The notes beneath the pieces are model-generated. The model ran no database searches, was not told the origin of the DNA, and saw only the letters and a list, made by a program, of their open reading frames with translations. From Myxococcales bacterium (lineage in GTDB: Bacteria; Myxococcota_A; Polyangia; Polyangiales; Polyangiaceae), in the NCBI GenBank assembly GCA_004193285.1, contig SECP01000012.1, positions 1-64,000 of the forward strand: 64,000 nucleotides of DNA. Reading direction: 5' to 3'. Made by a program: the position numbers and the translations under genes. Positions 8,300 through 17,620 of the stretch are shown here, in pieces; within the stretch, counting starts at the first letter, position 1, and every line of letters starts with the position of its first letter.

Positions 8300-9235
8300 A
8301 TGCAACCAGGCGGATTCGGCGGACCCGGTAATGGTCAACCACCCGGCGGCTACCCGCCCGGATACCCGGGGGCACCGGCGCAACCGGGCGCGCAGCCCCA
8401 GCAGCAACCTTACGGCGCCCCGCAGCAGCCACAGCAGCCGCAGCAATACGGCGCTCCTCCTCAGCAGCAGTACGGCGCTCCTCCGCAGCAATACGGCGCT
8501 CCTCCTCAGCAGCAGTACGGCGCTCCTCCGCAGCAATACGGCGCTCCTCCTCAGCAGCAGTACGGCGCTCCTCCGCAGCAGTACGGCGCTCCTCCGCAGC
8601 AGTACGGCGCTCCTCCGCAGCAGTACGGCGCTCCTCCGCAGCAGTACGGCGCTCCTCCGCAGCAGTATGGTGCTCCCACGGCGGGCGCCTACGGTGTTCC
8701 GCCGGGCATCGGTATGTCGCCGCCGGTTGGTAGTTCGTTTGGTCACGCGCAGTCGGCGCTAGCCGGCGCGGGCGGGATGATGAAGGTGATGAAGTACGGC
8801 TTCATCGCCATCGGCGCGCTTTGCGTGCTGACCGGTTTGGTGCTGGTGTTCGCGGTCGACGCCATCACCGGCATTTCCATCGCGTTCACCGGCGCGGTGT
8901 TCGTGGTGGTGGCGGTCGCCGTGCTGCCGCGCTTCTCGGGCATGCTCGGCCAAGCTACCGCGATGGTGGACGGCTTCGCGGCGAAAGAGCAGCTCGCGCA
9001 AACCGGGATCCCGGCCATGGGGCGGCTACTCAGCGTTCAGCAGACGGGGCGTCTGGTGAACTACAACCCGGAGATTCAGGCGGTCGTGGAGGTACAGCAC
9101 CCGCAGCTTGGGCCGTACCAGACCCAGACCACCGCCATCGTGCCGCAGATTGCCATTCCGCGAGCGCAACCGGGAGCCACCGTGCAGGTGCGCGTGAGTC
9201 CGCAAAATCAGCATGAAATAGCGCTGATTTTCTGA
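8300..9235 (+). CDS. Membrane protein with YGAPPQQ repeats and a C-terminal soluble domain
   Basis: 311 residues. Residues 1-50 are Gly/Pro/Gln-rich. Residues 49-120 are near-perfect YGAPPQQ or YGAPPQQQ repeats, a disordered Tyr/Pro/Gln segment of the kind used for clustering or cytoplasmic tethering. Two adjacent transmembrane helices follow (about 163-205), then a domain of about 100 residues rich in beta strands ([19 protein letters not shown]) whose family I do not recognise. The repeats are also nearly perfect at the DNA level (separate entry). No partner gene is obvious. Confidence 0.8.
   Translation: MQPGGFGGPGNGQPPGGYPPGYPGAPAQPGAQPQQQPYGAPQQPQQPQQYGAPPQQQYGAPPQQYGAPPQQQYGAPPQQYGAPPQQQYGAPPQQYGAPPQQYGAPPQQYGAPPQQYGAPPQQYGAPTAGAYGVPPGIGMSPPVGSSFGHAQSALAGAGGMMKVMKYGFIAIGALCVLTGLVLVFAVDAITGISIAFTGAVFVVVAVAVLPRFSGMLGQATAMVDGFAAKEQLAQTGIPAMGRLLSVQQTGRLVNYNPEIQAVVEVQHPQLGPYQTQTTAIVPQIAIPRAQPGATVQVRVSPQNQHEIALIF
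8444..8662 (+). repeat. In-frame tandem repeat coding YGAPPQQ units
   Basis: Three copies of a 45-base unit (8444-8578), each made of a 24-base and a 21-base part, are followed by four copies of the 21-base part (8579-8662). The differences between parts are fixed (CAATAC versus CAGTAC, CCTCAGCAG versus CCGCAG), showing two rounds of expansion. All units are multiples of three, so copy number can change without frameshift. Confidence 0.9.
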
Positions 9236-9297
9236 GCGCACGCGTCACGCGTCACGCGGGCCGCGCCTGCGACGAGCGGCGCGGGGGTGGTCCTCAG

Positions 9298-9383
9298 GGA
9301 CTACCCCTCCCTCGTGCGCGCAGGCCGGCGGCCGAGCACACGTTTGGGAGGGGTCGGCGGCCGCAGGCCGACGGGGGTGGGCA
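9298..9383. repeat. Dispersed intergenic hairpin element, copy 2
   Basis: Starts with GACTACCCCTCCC and ends with the GGGGGTGGGCA tail. It contains an outer inverted repeat CCCCTCCC/GGGAGGGG and an inner hairpin GTCGGC/GCCGAC around GGCCGCAG. It is almost identical over about 85 bases to 32853-32939 and related to 1964-2018. It sits between two convergent genes. Confidence 0.85.
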
Positions 9384-9435
9384 GCTAGCCCAACCACCGC
9401 CTGGGCTTACGAGCACGCCCGTGTCAGCGGCTCAC

Positions 9436-10230
9436 TCAGTGCTGTGGCTTGCGAGCGAAGAGGTTCAAGCCTTGGACGTGCAGGTCCGAGCTAACTTTGT
9501 CCTCGGCGGAGGTGCCCTCGAAGCAGCGGAAGTGCATCAGAGGCCGCACCTCCGCGAAGCCGATGTCGTGACACGTCGAGACTAGCTCGCGTTCGGTGAG
9601 CGCGCCCGCGATGCAGGCCGCCCAGAGCTCCGGACGCTGGCGTGCTTCGAGCTTCAGCTCGCGCGCTACCACGACGTCTGCCAAGTAGAGGCGACCGCCG
9701 GGCCGCAACACCCGCCAGATTTCCTGAAAAACGCGGCGCTTCTCCGGCGCGAGGTTGATCACTCCGTTCGAGATCACGACGTCCACGCTGGAGGTTGCGA
9801 CGGGCAGGTCTTCGTAGCTGCCGGCGCGAATCTCGGCGCGATCGGCGACGCCAGCCGCCGCTAGCGCGCGCGATGCGACTTGACGCATGCCAGGAGTGAT
9901 GTCGACGCCAATCGCTCGACCCTGCGGGCCGACGCGCCCAGCCGCGAGCAGCAGATCCGTCCCCGCGCCGCAGGCGTGGTCGAGCACGGTCTCGCCTGGC
10001 TCGATGGGACCGATCGCGAGCGGGTTGCCGACGCCCGCGAAGCGCGAGGTTGCTTCCTCGGGCAACGAAGCGAGCTCGGCCGCGTCGTAGCCGAGCAAAT
10101 TCACCGCGTAAGCGGCGCCGCGGTGGAAATGAAACACGCCGCTGGGGTCCAGCGCGACTTGCTCGTAGGTGGTGCGGATGGCTTCGCGGAGCTCGCTCAC
10201 ATCGAAGCCAGAAGGTGCAGTCAGTGCCAT
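9436..10230 (-). CDS. SAM-dependent methyltransferase, arsenite-methyltransferase-like
   Basis: 264 residues, class I methyltransferase fold. The SAM-binding motif is DHACGAGTD, followed by the acidic strand end GVDITPGM and the motif IV region DVVISNGVINL. The overall pattern, with FAGVGNP before motif I and EIWRVLRPGGRLYLADVV after motif IV, is that of ArsM-type arsenite methyltransferases. However, the conserved cysteine in the SNC(V/I)N segment is glycine here, and only the later WAACIAGAL cysteine is obvious, so arsenic as substrate is doubtful. It is followed upstream on the same strand by the DUF4242 gene, 78 bases away, suggesting an operon. Confidence 0.85.
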   Translation of the reverse strand: MALTAPSGFDVSELREAIRTTYEQVALDPSGVFHFHRGAAYAVNLLGYDAAELASLPEEATSRFAGVGNPLAIGPIEPGETVLDHACGAGTDLLLAAGRVGPQGRAIGVDITPGMRQVASRALAAAGVADRAEIRAGSYEDLPVATSSVDVVISNGVINLAPEKRRVFQEIWRVLRPGGRLYLADVVVARELKLEARQRPELWAACIAGALTERELVSTCHDIGFAEVRPLMHFRCFEGTSAEDKVSSDLHVQGLNLFARKPQH

Positions 10231-10308
10231 GGTGGGGCCTCTTGGGGAGGGGAAGGCGCCCCGTGCGGCGGGCTCTTTGCCACTGCGTTCGGGGCGCGCT
10301 CCGCGCTT

Positions 10309-10596
10309 TCAGTTGGTGGGATCCGGACGAACGATGACGGTGTCGGCGATAGGAGTGATGGCGTCGGCGGGCATGCCCACGCGCCGGGCGTGCTCGCGAA
10401 TCGCCTCCGGATCCGTCGCCTGATAGATGCAGACGGTGCCGAGCCTGCCGCCTTCGTGAGTCGTCACGTAGCTGCGGATCCAGCGGACTTTGTCCGGCAT
10501 TTCCTCGTTGCCGATTTGGGAAGAGCGGGCAGCGGCCGCCTTCAGCTCGTCGGCGTTCGCCCAACCATTCGCACGCGTGATCACGTAAGTTTGCAT
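10309..10596 (-). CDS. DUF4242 protein (SCO4226-like nickel-binding family)
   Basis: 95 residues from the ATG at 10596, which has GAGGAG about 11 bases upstream; the open frame extends to 10662 without a better start. Segments RWIRSYVTTHEGGRLGTVCIY and HARRVGMPADAITPI are typical of the DUF4242 family, small ferredoxin-like proteins, one of which binds nickel in Streptomyces. It is the first gene of a probable two-gene operon with the methyltransferase. A cytoplasmic metal- or ligand-binding role is inferred. Confidence 0.8.
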   Translation of the reverse strand: MQTYVITRANGWANADELKAAAARSSQIGNEEMPDKVRWIRSYVTTHEGGRLGTVCIYQATDPEAIREHARRVGMPADAITPIADTVIVRPDPTN

Positions 10597-10774
10597 CGCT
10601 AGATTGCTCCTCGCGTTCTGGGGGAAAAGCTCCCCGCTCAACGCCCCCTGAACGTGCGACAAACGGCGGCGAATGTCCTTTCCGCGACCTGACCAATTCC
10701 TTATCGCTCGCAGAGCCGGTGCGCTGGGGCAGCGAGATGAGGGAGCTGCGGTGAGCTACGTGCAGCCGAGTCAG

Positions 10775-11117
10775 TCAGGGCACGACGGTGATTGAAACCG
10801 AGTCGCCGAAAAGACCGATGCTCCGAGCGTTGACCGTGAACCCGTTGCCCGGCTGAGTGCCCGCGGTGTAGAGGCCGGACTGGGTCACCGAGCCGTTGTC
10901 CGGCCAGCCCGCTCGCGGATTTTTTCTCCACGACGGTGGGCGACGCCGACGCGGGGACCGCAACCGTAGGCGCCGCGTTGTCGTTCTCCGAAGGGAGCGC
11001 CAAAACGGGGTTGGTCGCGGGCTCCCGGCTACTGAAGCGCGCGAGCGCGTCGCCGTGCGTCCCAATGCTCGAGTGGATGTGGGTTTCGATGCAACGCCCG
11101 GCCACACCTGGCCACAA
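10775..11117 (-). pseudogene. Frameshifted gene or gene remnant, unknown product
   Basis: Two overlapping minus-strand frames read like one protein joined at a six-base homopolymer (T at 10920-10925 on the plus strand, A on the coding strand). Before it the frame ends with PTVAVPASASPTVVEK; after it the next frame continues NGSVTQSGLYTAGTQPG and ends SVSITVVP. Both parts show the high third-position GC of real genes here. Removing one A would fuse them. I do not recognise the family. The 5' limit is uncertain and may reach further toward the divergent gene at 11172. This occupies the otherwise gene-free stretch 10597-11171. Confidence 0.4.
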
Positions 11118-11171
11118 TTGTCGAGGGGCGGAAGCGAAGCTGGGTCTATTCTTGCGAGGGACCGCCGTACG

Positions 11172-12959
11172 ATGAGCACGATGAGGTCCTTTCGCTTGGG
11201 TGCGCTCGCCGTCTGCATCGCGTCTGCGGCGAGCGCCATGGTGTTCGGTTGTTCGGGGAGCGGCGGCGGGGGTGACGCGGTTGGCGGCGCTGACGGTGAG
11301 GCGGGCGAAGGGAGCTCGAACGGTGGCTCAAGCTCGACCGGCGGGAAGTCGGGCGCGGGCGGGCGGCCTGCGATTCCGCCCCCGACTTACGAAGGCTGCA
11401 GCGCACTCGGCTTCACCTACGACGGCGGCGCTTGTACCGCCCCCTGCGCGCCCGTGCGGTGCGCGTGCGAGCCGTTCCCCGCGAGCTACACCGGCTGCCA
11501 CCCGGAGCGAGGCTGCCTGACTGCCGTCGACTGCGCGGTCGCGTGTGAGCTCGAGCTCCGTGACGTCGTGAGCTGCATCGGCGACTACGCGCCCTGCGAC
11601 GGTGACCAGGATTGCGACGCGGGGCGCTGCGTCGGCGACGTGGAATCGACCCAGGGGGATTGCCAGTCAGGTACCAGCGGCTCGCCCTGTTTGGACGAGA
11701 ACGACTGCGTCGAAGGTAGCTGCGTCGCGACGGGCAGCGGTGGGGACTATCGCTGCCAAACCGGTGAAAATGGCGCCTCGTGCAACGTGGACGGCCACTG
11801 CCGCGACGGGCTCGACTGCATCCTGCCCGCGGCGTCGTTCGCGGGGACCTGTAGCGACGGCGAGAGCGGCTCCGTTTGCAGCGAAGCCGCCGACTGCGAC
11901 AGCCAGATCTGTATCGGGGCCTCGGACTCGGGCTCGCTCGGCAGCTGCAGTGATGGCTCGCTCGGCGCAAGCTGTCTCACGAATTCGCAGTGCGATAGCG
12001 GATTCTGCGGCAAGAGCAGCGCCGGAGCGAGCCAAGGCGCGTGCACGGACGGCAGCGCGAACAGCCCCTGTTCGTCTGCGAATCAGTGCGACGGCCTCAA
12101 CTGCGTGATGAAGAGCTCCGGCGGCGCTTGTAGCTCCGGCGCCATCGGCGAGGGGTGCGCCACGGGCGACGACTGCTCGGTCGGTGATTGCGTGGACGTC
12201 GACTCGTTTTCTCGCGTCTGCACCGAGGGCAAGCTCGGCCAGCCGTGCGGCGACAACGCTCAGTGCGAAAGCGGTCATTGTCGCAACGGCGGCGGAAGCG
12301 AGCGTAGCGGCACCTGCTCGAGCGGCGCTCTCGGAACCGAGTGCGACCGCAACGACGACGCGGACTGCGAAAATAGCCGCTGCGCCCAAGACTCATCGGG
12401 CGCGGGTTGGGCCTGCAGCGCGGGGCAGCTGGGGGACCGCTGCAGCAAACAGAGCCACTGCTTGGCCGGCACTTGCACCCTGGCCGACGAGGTAGACACC
12501 TCCGGCTGGTGCAGCGACGGCGCCGACGGTGCTTCTTGCAAGCTCGACGCGCAGTGCGACTCCCAACTCTGCGCTTCTCGCCCGGGTAGCGAAGGCGCCT
12601 GCACGAGCGGCGAGGTCGGTGCGATCTGCACGATCGACGAAGACTGCGTCGATAAGCTGTGCGCCTTGGAGGCGGGCAACAGCTATGGCCAATGTACGAA
12701 GGGGCTACTCGAGAGCGCCTGCGCCGACAGCACGGACTGCACGGAAGGCACCTGCGTGTACTCGATCGGCCTCGGCGAGGGCGAATGTACGGACGGCACG
12801 CTCGGTGACTTCTGCGTCACTCCCGAGCAATGCACCTCCAAGCACTGCTTCACCGGTGGCAACAGCGCGGGCACCTGCACCACGGGCGCCGCCGGCAACC
12901 AATGCTACCGACCCGCCGATTGCGAAAGCGGCACGTGCACCAACTACAAATGTGAGTAG
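11172..12959 (+). CDS. Secreted lipoprotein with many tandem Cys-rich repeats
   Basis: 595 residues from the ATG at 11172 (a second ATG follows at 11181). The signal peptide ends in the lipobox MVFGC, followed by a Gly/Ser linker. From about residue 75 to the end the protein is built of roughly 14 repeats of 30-37 residues with the pattern C-x5-DC-x4-C-x(8-12)-G-x-C-x-x-G-x-x-G, for example CTDGSANSPC. These resemble the small disulfide-rich repeats of Dickkopf/EGF-type modules found in large myxobacterial surface proteins. All cysteines appear paired. An extended, protease-resistant surface stalk or adhesin is inferred. Confidence 0.8.
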   Translation: MSTMRSFRLGALAVCIASAASAMVFGCSGSGGGGDAVGGADGEAGEGSSNGGSSSTGGKSGAGGRPAIPPPTYEGCSALGFTYDGGACTAPCAPVRCACEPFPASYTGCHPERGCLTAVDCAVACELELRDVVSCIGDYAPCDGDQDCDAGRCVGDVESTQGDCQSGTSGSPCLDENDCVEGSCVATGSGGDYRCQTGENGASCNVDGHCRDGLDCILPAASFAGTCSDGESGSVCSEAADCDSQICIGASDSGSLGSCSDGSLGASCLTNSQCDSGFCGKSSAGASQGACTDGSANSPCSSANQCDGLNCVMKSSGGACSSGAIGEGCATGDDCSVGDCVDVDSFSRVCTEGKLGQPCGDNAQCESGHCRNGGGSERSGTCSSGALGTECDRNDDADCENSRCAQDSSGAGWACSAGQLGDRCSKQSHCLAGTCTLADEVDTSGWCSDGADGASCKLDAQCDSQLCASRPGSEGACTSGEVGAICTIDEDCVDKLCALEAGNSYGQCTKGLLESACADSTDCTEGTCVYSIGLGEGECTDGTLGDFCVTPEQCTSKHCFTGGNSAGTCTTGAAGNQCYRPADCESGTCTNYKCE

Positions 12960-12973
12960 CGGTCACGCGACCG
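12960..12973. terminator. Short hairpin between convergent genes
   Basis: CGGTC/GACCG around a four-base loop lies directly after the stop at 12959 and before the convergent stop at 12982. The stem is short and there is no T tract, so it is only a weak terminator candidate. Confidence 0.25.
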
Positions 12974-12981
12974 TGAGCCCC

Positions 12982-14079
12982 TCAGTGGGGTTTACAGCGC
13001 CGCTTGCCGGTCTCCAGAATGAACGCGTGCGAGTTCCATTGACCGACGACCTGGCCGCGGTCGTTGATGTCGTAGGCCTGCGCGGCCCCCTCCAGCGGCA
13101 GAAGCCGGACGCGGGAGGGCGAAGTCCACTCGACGGCGGCCATGTCGCTGTCTTCGGGCCAAATCCAGCCCACGATGGCTCCGCGCTCATTGATCCCGAT
13201 CGGCCACGGCTGCAGGGCGCCTGCGAGCGTCTCGAGCAACACGGGTGAAGACGTGCGACCGGTCCACTTCACGCCAAAGACCCAACCCGCCTGATTCGTG
13301 TAGCCGGCGATGTCACCGCGATTGTTGATGGATTCCGCGACGGCCTCTCTGCCGTCGAGATTGTCCAGCACGGTCATACCTTGCTTTTTCGTCCACTTGA
13401 ACGGCAACACCTCGATGTCCTTCTCAATCCGCCCGACCACGACGCCTGCGTCGTTGATGTCACGCGGATCGCCGAAGTCACCGACCGGGAACCCGAGATC
13501 CACCATGCCTTCGCGCTCGCTCCAGATGAAGCCCCGCGCCTTACCCGAATCGTTGATCGCCACGCCGACGACCTGGCCCCGGTTGTTGATGGCCTCCGCG
13601 CTACTGTGGGAGCCCCCGAGCGTGCCGAGGTCGTGAGCCGTCCCATCTGCGTCCCACAGGGCGGCGCGCGACGTTCCATCCGCGAGCTGTATGGTGCCCA
13701 CTACTTGCTCACGGTCGTTGACGTCCGCCGCCCGGCTCGACAAACCCCCGAGCGTATCCAGAGCGACCATGCCCGTCCTCGCGGTCCATCGGAAGGCTCG
13801 GAATGGGTTGAGCGCGGGCGTAGAGGGCACCTGACTCATACCCACGACGGTGCCTCGGTTGTTGATGCCTAGCCCGACGCTGTAAAGGAACTGGCCCGGC
13901 TCCAAGACGCCCAAGTCAATGGCCTGCGCGTCGTCGGCGCTCGAGCAGCACAGCTCTTCCTGCACGCTGCCTACCTCCGACGCGTCTTGCTCCGCGTCTG
14001 GCGCGCCGCAGCCCATGACCAGCAGCGGCAGCAGCGCACGAATAGAGACCCAGCCCCTGAGCGACTCGAACGAAAGCAT
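12982..14079 (-). CDS. HAF-repeat extracellular lipoprotein
   Basis: 365 residues from the ATG at 14079, which has AGGTG eight bases upstream. The signal peptide ends with the lipobox LVMGC. The body consists of seven or eight copies of the HAF repeat, with pairs such as INNRGQVVG, INERGAIVG and INDRGQVVG preceded by DLGTLGG-like segments and separated by W-containing strands. HAF proteins are probable extracellular beta-propellers of unknown ligand. The gene follows the broken dehydrogenase on the same strand with about 250 bases between them, in which I see nothing else. Confidence 0.85.
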   Translation of the reverse strand: MLSFESLRGWVSIRALLPLLVMGCGAPDAEQDASEVGSVQEELCCSSADDAQAIDLGVLEPGQFLYSVGLGINNRGTVVGMSQVPSTPALNPFRAFRWTARTGMVALDTLGGLSSRAADVNDREQVVGTIQLADGTSRAALWDADGTAHDLGTLGGSHSSAEAINNRGQVVGVAINDSGKARGFIWSEREGMVDLGFPVGDFGDPRDINDAGVVVGRIEKDIEVLPFKWTKKQGMTVLDNLDGREAVAESINNRGDIAGYTNQAGWVFGVKWTGRTSSPVLLETLAGALQPWPIGINERGAIVGWIWPEDSDMAAVEWTSPSRVRLLPLEGAAQAYDINDRGQVVGQWNSHAFILETGKRRCKPH

Positions 14080-14325
14080 CTCGGCACCTGCCTTTCGAAG
14101 CGGCACCCTACTCCCGTCGTGAGCGCCTCCGAATGCCGCGTTACGCCTCGCCGGGATGGCACGTACGGGGATCGCTTGAAGTCGTAAGCATCTGACGGCG
14201 CAAGGGGATTCTCGCTGCAAGTCGACGGCTCGCCAGGCGAGCGTGGAATTCAAAGGTGCTACGCGCCCGCATCCAGATCTAGGCTGCTACGAAGTCGTCG
14301 CCACTCCTTAACGGCCGGTGGCGGC

Positions 14326-15932
14326 CTACTTGGCGGTGAACTCCAGGACGCTGCCTCGGTTCTCGAGCTCGCTGGTGGCGCCGCCATCTACGCTGCCCGT
14401 GGCGCCTTGGCGATCGGTGATGACGTAGAATGTTCGGCCGTCCGGGTTGACCGCGACGTCGCGGTAGCGATTGGTGGTTTTGAACAGCTCCGTGACCTGA
14501 GCTTCCGCGGTTGCATCCGTGGGCACGCGGTAAACGGTGCCGCGCTTGAGGCTCGGGATGAGCCACGAGTCTGACCAGCCGCTCAGCGCTTGCGACGCCG
14601 CGGAGTAGAGCTCGAGTGACGAGGGCGCGATGGTGGGCCAACAGACGTTGGCATTGTCGCCGCACTTGGGGTCTTCGAAGTCGTAGCCGGACTCCACGGT
14701 ATAGAAGGTCAGCAGCGGAGGCGCGAAGCTGGGCGTCGCCCAATCGGATTCCTTCTGCTGCGGGACGCTCGCCGGTATCGTGTAATCACTGAACCCGAGC
14801 TGCTCGCAGTCCGGCGCCGCCGACCAGTTGGCGTAGGCGTAGGCCTTGTCGTCTTGGTAGCCGGCTACGTGAGGCCAACCGTAGTTTTTCCCCGCTGCGA
14901 TGCGGTTCAGCTCGTCATCGCTCTTGGGACCCTGCGCTCGAGTGGAGCGCCCCTTTCGCGTCGAACGCGAGCCCTTGCGGGTTGCGGTGACCGAAGCTGA
15001 AGACGTGGCTTCTAACCCCCGAAAGCTCGGGATTGTCGTCGGGGACGGTGCCGTCCAGATTCAAGCGCAGGATCTTGCCTTGGTAGTTGCTGAAATCTCC
15101 CGCCGCGAGCTCGGCGGCGGTGGGCAGGTCCTGGGCGTGATTGGGATTGCACTTGCGATCGAACTGGTTCGCTCCCTGGTCGCCGACCGTGTAGTAGAGC
15201 TTGCCATCCGGGCCGACGCGCAATCTTCCACCGTTGTGATCGCTGCTGGCGGGAAGGTCGCCGAGTAGGTCCAGGGCCGCGCTGAGCGTCCCGCTCGCGG
15301 CATCGTACGTGTAGCGGCGGATCTTGAAGCGCCGACCCGAAGCGGAGTCGTAGCTGTAGGCGAGGTAAACGAAGTCCTCGTTCGTTCCCGCCATCAGCTG
15401 AGGATGCAGCGCCATCCCCAAGAGCCCGTCTTGCGAGCCGCTGGCACTCACCTCCTCGAGCTCGAGCGCGGCCTGGACCATACCGTCGTTAGGGCGAATT
15501 CGGATGACGCGCTTACCTTCGCGCTCCGTCACCCACAGCCAGTCATCAGGCCCCCAAACTACCTCCCACGGGCTCGCGAGGTCGTCGACCACCACTCGCT
15601 TCGTGAACTCTGTGCCATCCGAAGGGGTAGCTTCACCCCCGGCCCCGGCAGCTCCTGCGTCACTTCCGCCAGAGACCCCGCCGGCTTGGCCCGCGGGTGC
15701 GCCGCCGCGGCCACTGCCACCCTCGGTAGCACCAGCGCTACCTCCCTCCGGCGAACCGTTGGCGCTGCCGGCGGTTGGCCCCGCTGCCACCAGCAGAAGA
15801 CGCGGAGCCAGCGCCGCCGCCCGGGGCCGCTCCGCCATTCGGTTCTTCGTTGCTGCAGGCCTGCACTGCCCAGAGCAAGCAGCCGAGCGCCACCGTTCCA
15901 CGAGCGGGACTGACGTTTCTGCTGAGACGCAT
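14326..15932 (-). pseudogene. Glucose/sorbosone dehydrogenase lipoprotein broken by two frameshifts
   Basis: Three frames together make one complete PQQ-type glucose/sorbosone dehydrogenase. The first begins at the ATG 15932 and encodes a signal peptide with lipobox AVQAC and a Gly-rich linker. Near 15779-15782 (a CCCC run) the frame must move by one base to reach the catalytic domain (SPWEVVWGPDDWLWVTEREG, DHNGGRLRVGPDGKLYY, FSFGHRNPQGLAFD). Near 14935-14940 it must move again to read GPKSDDELNRIAAGKNYGW and the rest to the stop at 14326; without the shift translation stops at 14915. The family motif E-x-G-P-x-x-x-D-E-L-N is damaged exactly at that point, best explained by loss of two bases. 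Either a decayed gene or sequence error. The family oxidises sugars in the periplasm. Confidence 0.8.
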
Positions 15933-16129
15933 AGCGTGGCCCGGAGCAAACGCTGGGCCAACCGCCACTCCCGAGAGTGATTGAATCCTCTTGCGGCACC
16001 CCAGAGTCGCTCGGCCCTCAGCGCCACGCCAATCCTGCCCGTCTTGCGACACAACACAACGCGTGAGCACGCGGGATGTCGCCAACGCCCGTGACCCACG
16101 GGCATTGTCATGGGACCACTTCCGAGCGG

Positions 16130-16582
16130 CTAGGGCGCCGACGAGCTGGCGGGGGCCGAGCTGGGTGCACTAGCGCGGTCGCGAGCGCTGGCCGCGGCAA
16201 GCTCGCGCGCCAGCTCACGCTTCTTGAGATAAAGCGCGATGGCGTCTTCGAGCTCTCGTTCCGACTGCGTCTTTTCGCGCTCTGCCAGCTCGCGCTTTAG
16301 CTTGGCGACGCGAGCCTGGCGTGTGATCGCTTGCTCGAAGAGCTCGGCGTTGCGCTGCGCTACCAGCCGCTCCGTGAAAGCCTTGCGACGAGCGAAGGTC
16401 TCCAGCTCGGCTGCGAAGGCGCGCTCCTCCGCTTCCGAGCTCGGAGTGGGAGCGCTCACCGTGGCCGCGCAAGAAGGCCCGGGCTGCGCCGCCTTCTTCG
16501 ACTCTTCCCCGACCGGCTGCTCACCGTGCGCGGCCGTTGTCACCAGCAACCCGAACGCAATGGCACCCAGCGACCGAACCAT
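16130..16582 (-). CDS. Exported coiled-coil protein of unknown function
   Basis: 150 residues from the ATG at 16582. A signal peptide (MVRSLGAIAFGLLVTTAAHG) is followed by a short Pro/Ser linker and a long charged helix (about residues 52-130) rich in Glu, Arg, Lys and Leu that probably forms a coiled coil, then an Ala/Ser/Pro tail. There is no lipobox, so periplasmic location is predicted. It lies 70 bases after the RNase HII stop on the same strand and may share its transcript. Confidence 0.6.
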   Translation of the reverse strand: MVRSLGAIAFGLLVTTAAHGEQPVGEESKKAAQPGPSCAATVSAPTPSSEAEERAFAAELETFARRKAFTERLVAQRNAELFEQAITRQARVAKLKRELAEREKTQSERELEDAIALYLKKRELARELAAASARDRASAPSSAPASSSAP

Positions 16583-16652
16583 GGCCTTAGCATACGAGGT
16601 CGTCCCCGAGGCCGCCAGGAGGAGACGTGCGCGGCGCCTGCCCGCCCTGGAG

Positions 16653-17507
16653 CTACCTCGGCGCGGCCCGAGTATTCGCGCGCTTACGCGCTGGCGGCGG
16701 ACCGGGCGCCTTCGGTGGCTCGAGCGGCGGCAGACCCAAAGCCTCGCGCACAGGGCCGAAGGAGCGACGATGGATCGGGCAGGCGCCGTGCTGACGCAAA
16801 GCCGCCTGATGCTCGCGCACGGGGTAGCCCTTGTGACGCGCAAAGCCGTATCCTGGATACGCGCGGTCGTGCTCCAGCATGCGCGCGTCGCGCTCGGTCT
16901 TTGCGAGAATGGAGGCGGCGGCAATGGAGAGGCTCCGCTCGTCGCCTTTGACGATGCGTGTCTGCTCGATTGCAACGTCGCGCAGCACGCGCGCGTCGAT
17001 GAGCAGGTGCTCGGGAGTGATGCCCAGAGCCTCCACTGCTCGCCGCATCGCCGCGATCCCGGCCCAGTAGATGTTGAGCTGATCGATCTCCTCCGGTTCT
17101 ACGAAGGCGACCGCCCACGCGCGAGCCTCGCGCTTGATGAGCTGCGCCAGCTCCGCGCGCCGCTCCGGCGGCACCTGCTTGGAGTCGTTGATGCCCGGTG
17201 CACGCCAGTCGGGCTCGAGCACTACCGCCGCGGCCGCCACCGGCCCCGCAAGGGGACTCATTCCCGCTTCGTCTACGCCGGCGATGAGCACGACGTCTCG
17301 CTTCCACAGCTCGCGCTCGAACTCGAGCATCCAGCGCAGCCGCTGCCCCTCTGCCCGCCGCTCCCTCCGCTTCCGCTCCACTGCCTCTAAAATGGCGCGT
17401 GCGCCAGCGCGCGGGTCTGCGCGCAAGGCGACCTCTAGCGCCGTGGGTAGCGGTCGCGCCCCCTCGACATAGCGGGTCCGAATCTCGGATAGCCTCAGCT
17501 CGGGCAC
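16653..17507 (-). CDS. rnhB: Ribonuclease HII, with variant GMS motif in place of GRG
   Basis: 284 residues from the GTG at 17507; the frame is open to 17654, but that would overlap the divergent gene's start. It has an N-terminal extension of about 70 residues and then the RNase HII fold. The four acidic metal ligands are visible: Asp79-Glu80 (GVDEAG), Asp171 (LLIDARVL) and Asp207 (TERDARM). HKGYPVREH and HRRSFGPV near the C-terminus are typical. The residues after DEA are G-M-S instead of the G-R-G/K that contacts the ribonucleotide 2'-OH, so substrate recognition may differ. The enzyme nicks RNA-DNA hybrids to remove misincorporated ribonucleotides. The tail is Pro/Arg-rich. Confidence 0.9.
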   Translation of the reverse strand: MPELRLSEIRTRYVEGARPLPTALEVALRADPRAGARAILEAVERKRRERRAEGQRLRWMLEFERELWKRDVVLIAGVDEAGMSPLAGPVAAAAVVLEPDWRAPGINDSKQVPPERRAELAQLIKREARAWAVAFVEPEEIDQLNIYWAGIAAMRRAVEALGITPEHLLIDARVLRDVAIEQTRIVKGDERSLSIAAASILAKTERDARMLEHDRAYPGYGFARHKGYPVREHQAALRQHGACPIHRRSFGPVREALGLPPLEPPKAPGPPPARKRANTRAAPR

Positions 17508-17620
17508 GGTCGCAGCATAGCTCAGCTGCCTCTTCGCTCCAGTCCGCCCGAACCCCCGGAAGAAAGGGAAAATCCGCTTGCGCCGCTGCGCTGACGGCGA
17601 TGAGATGAACGCTGACCGCG

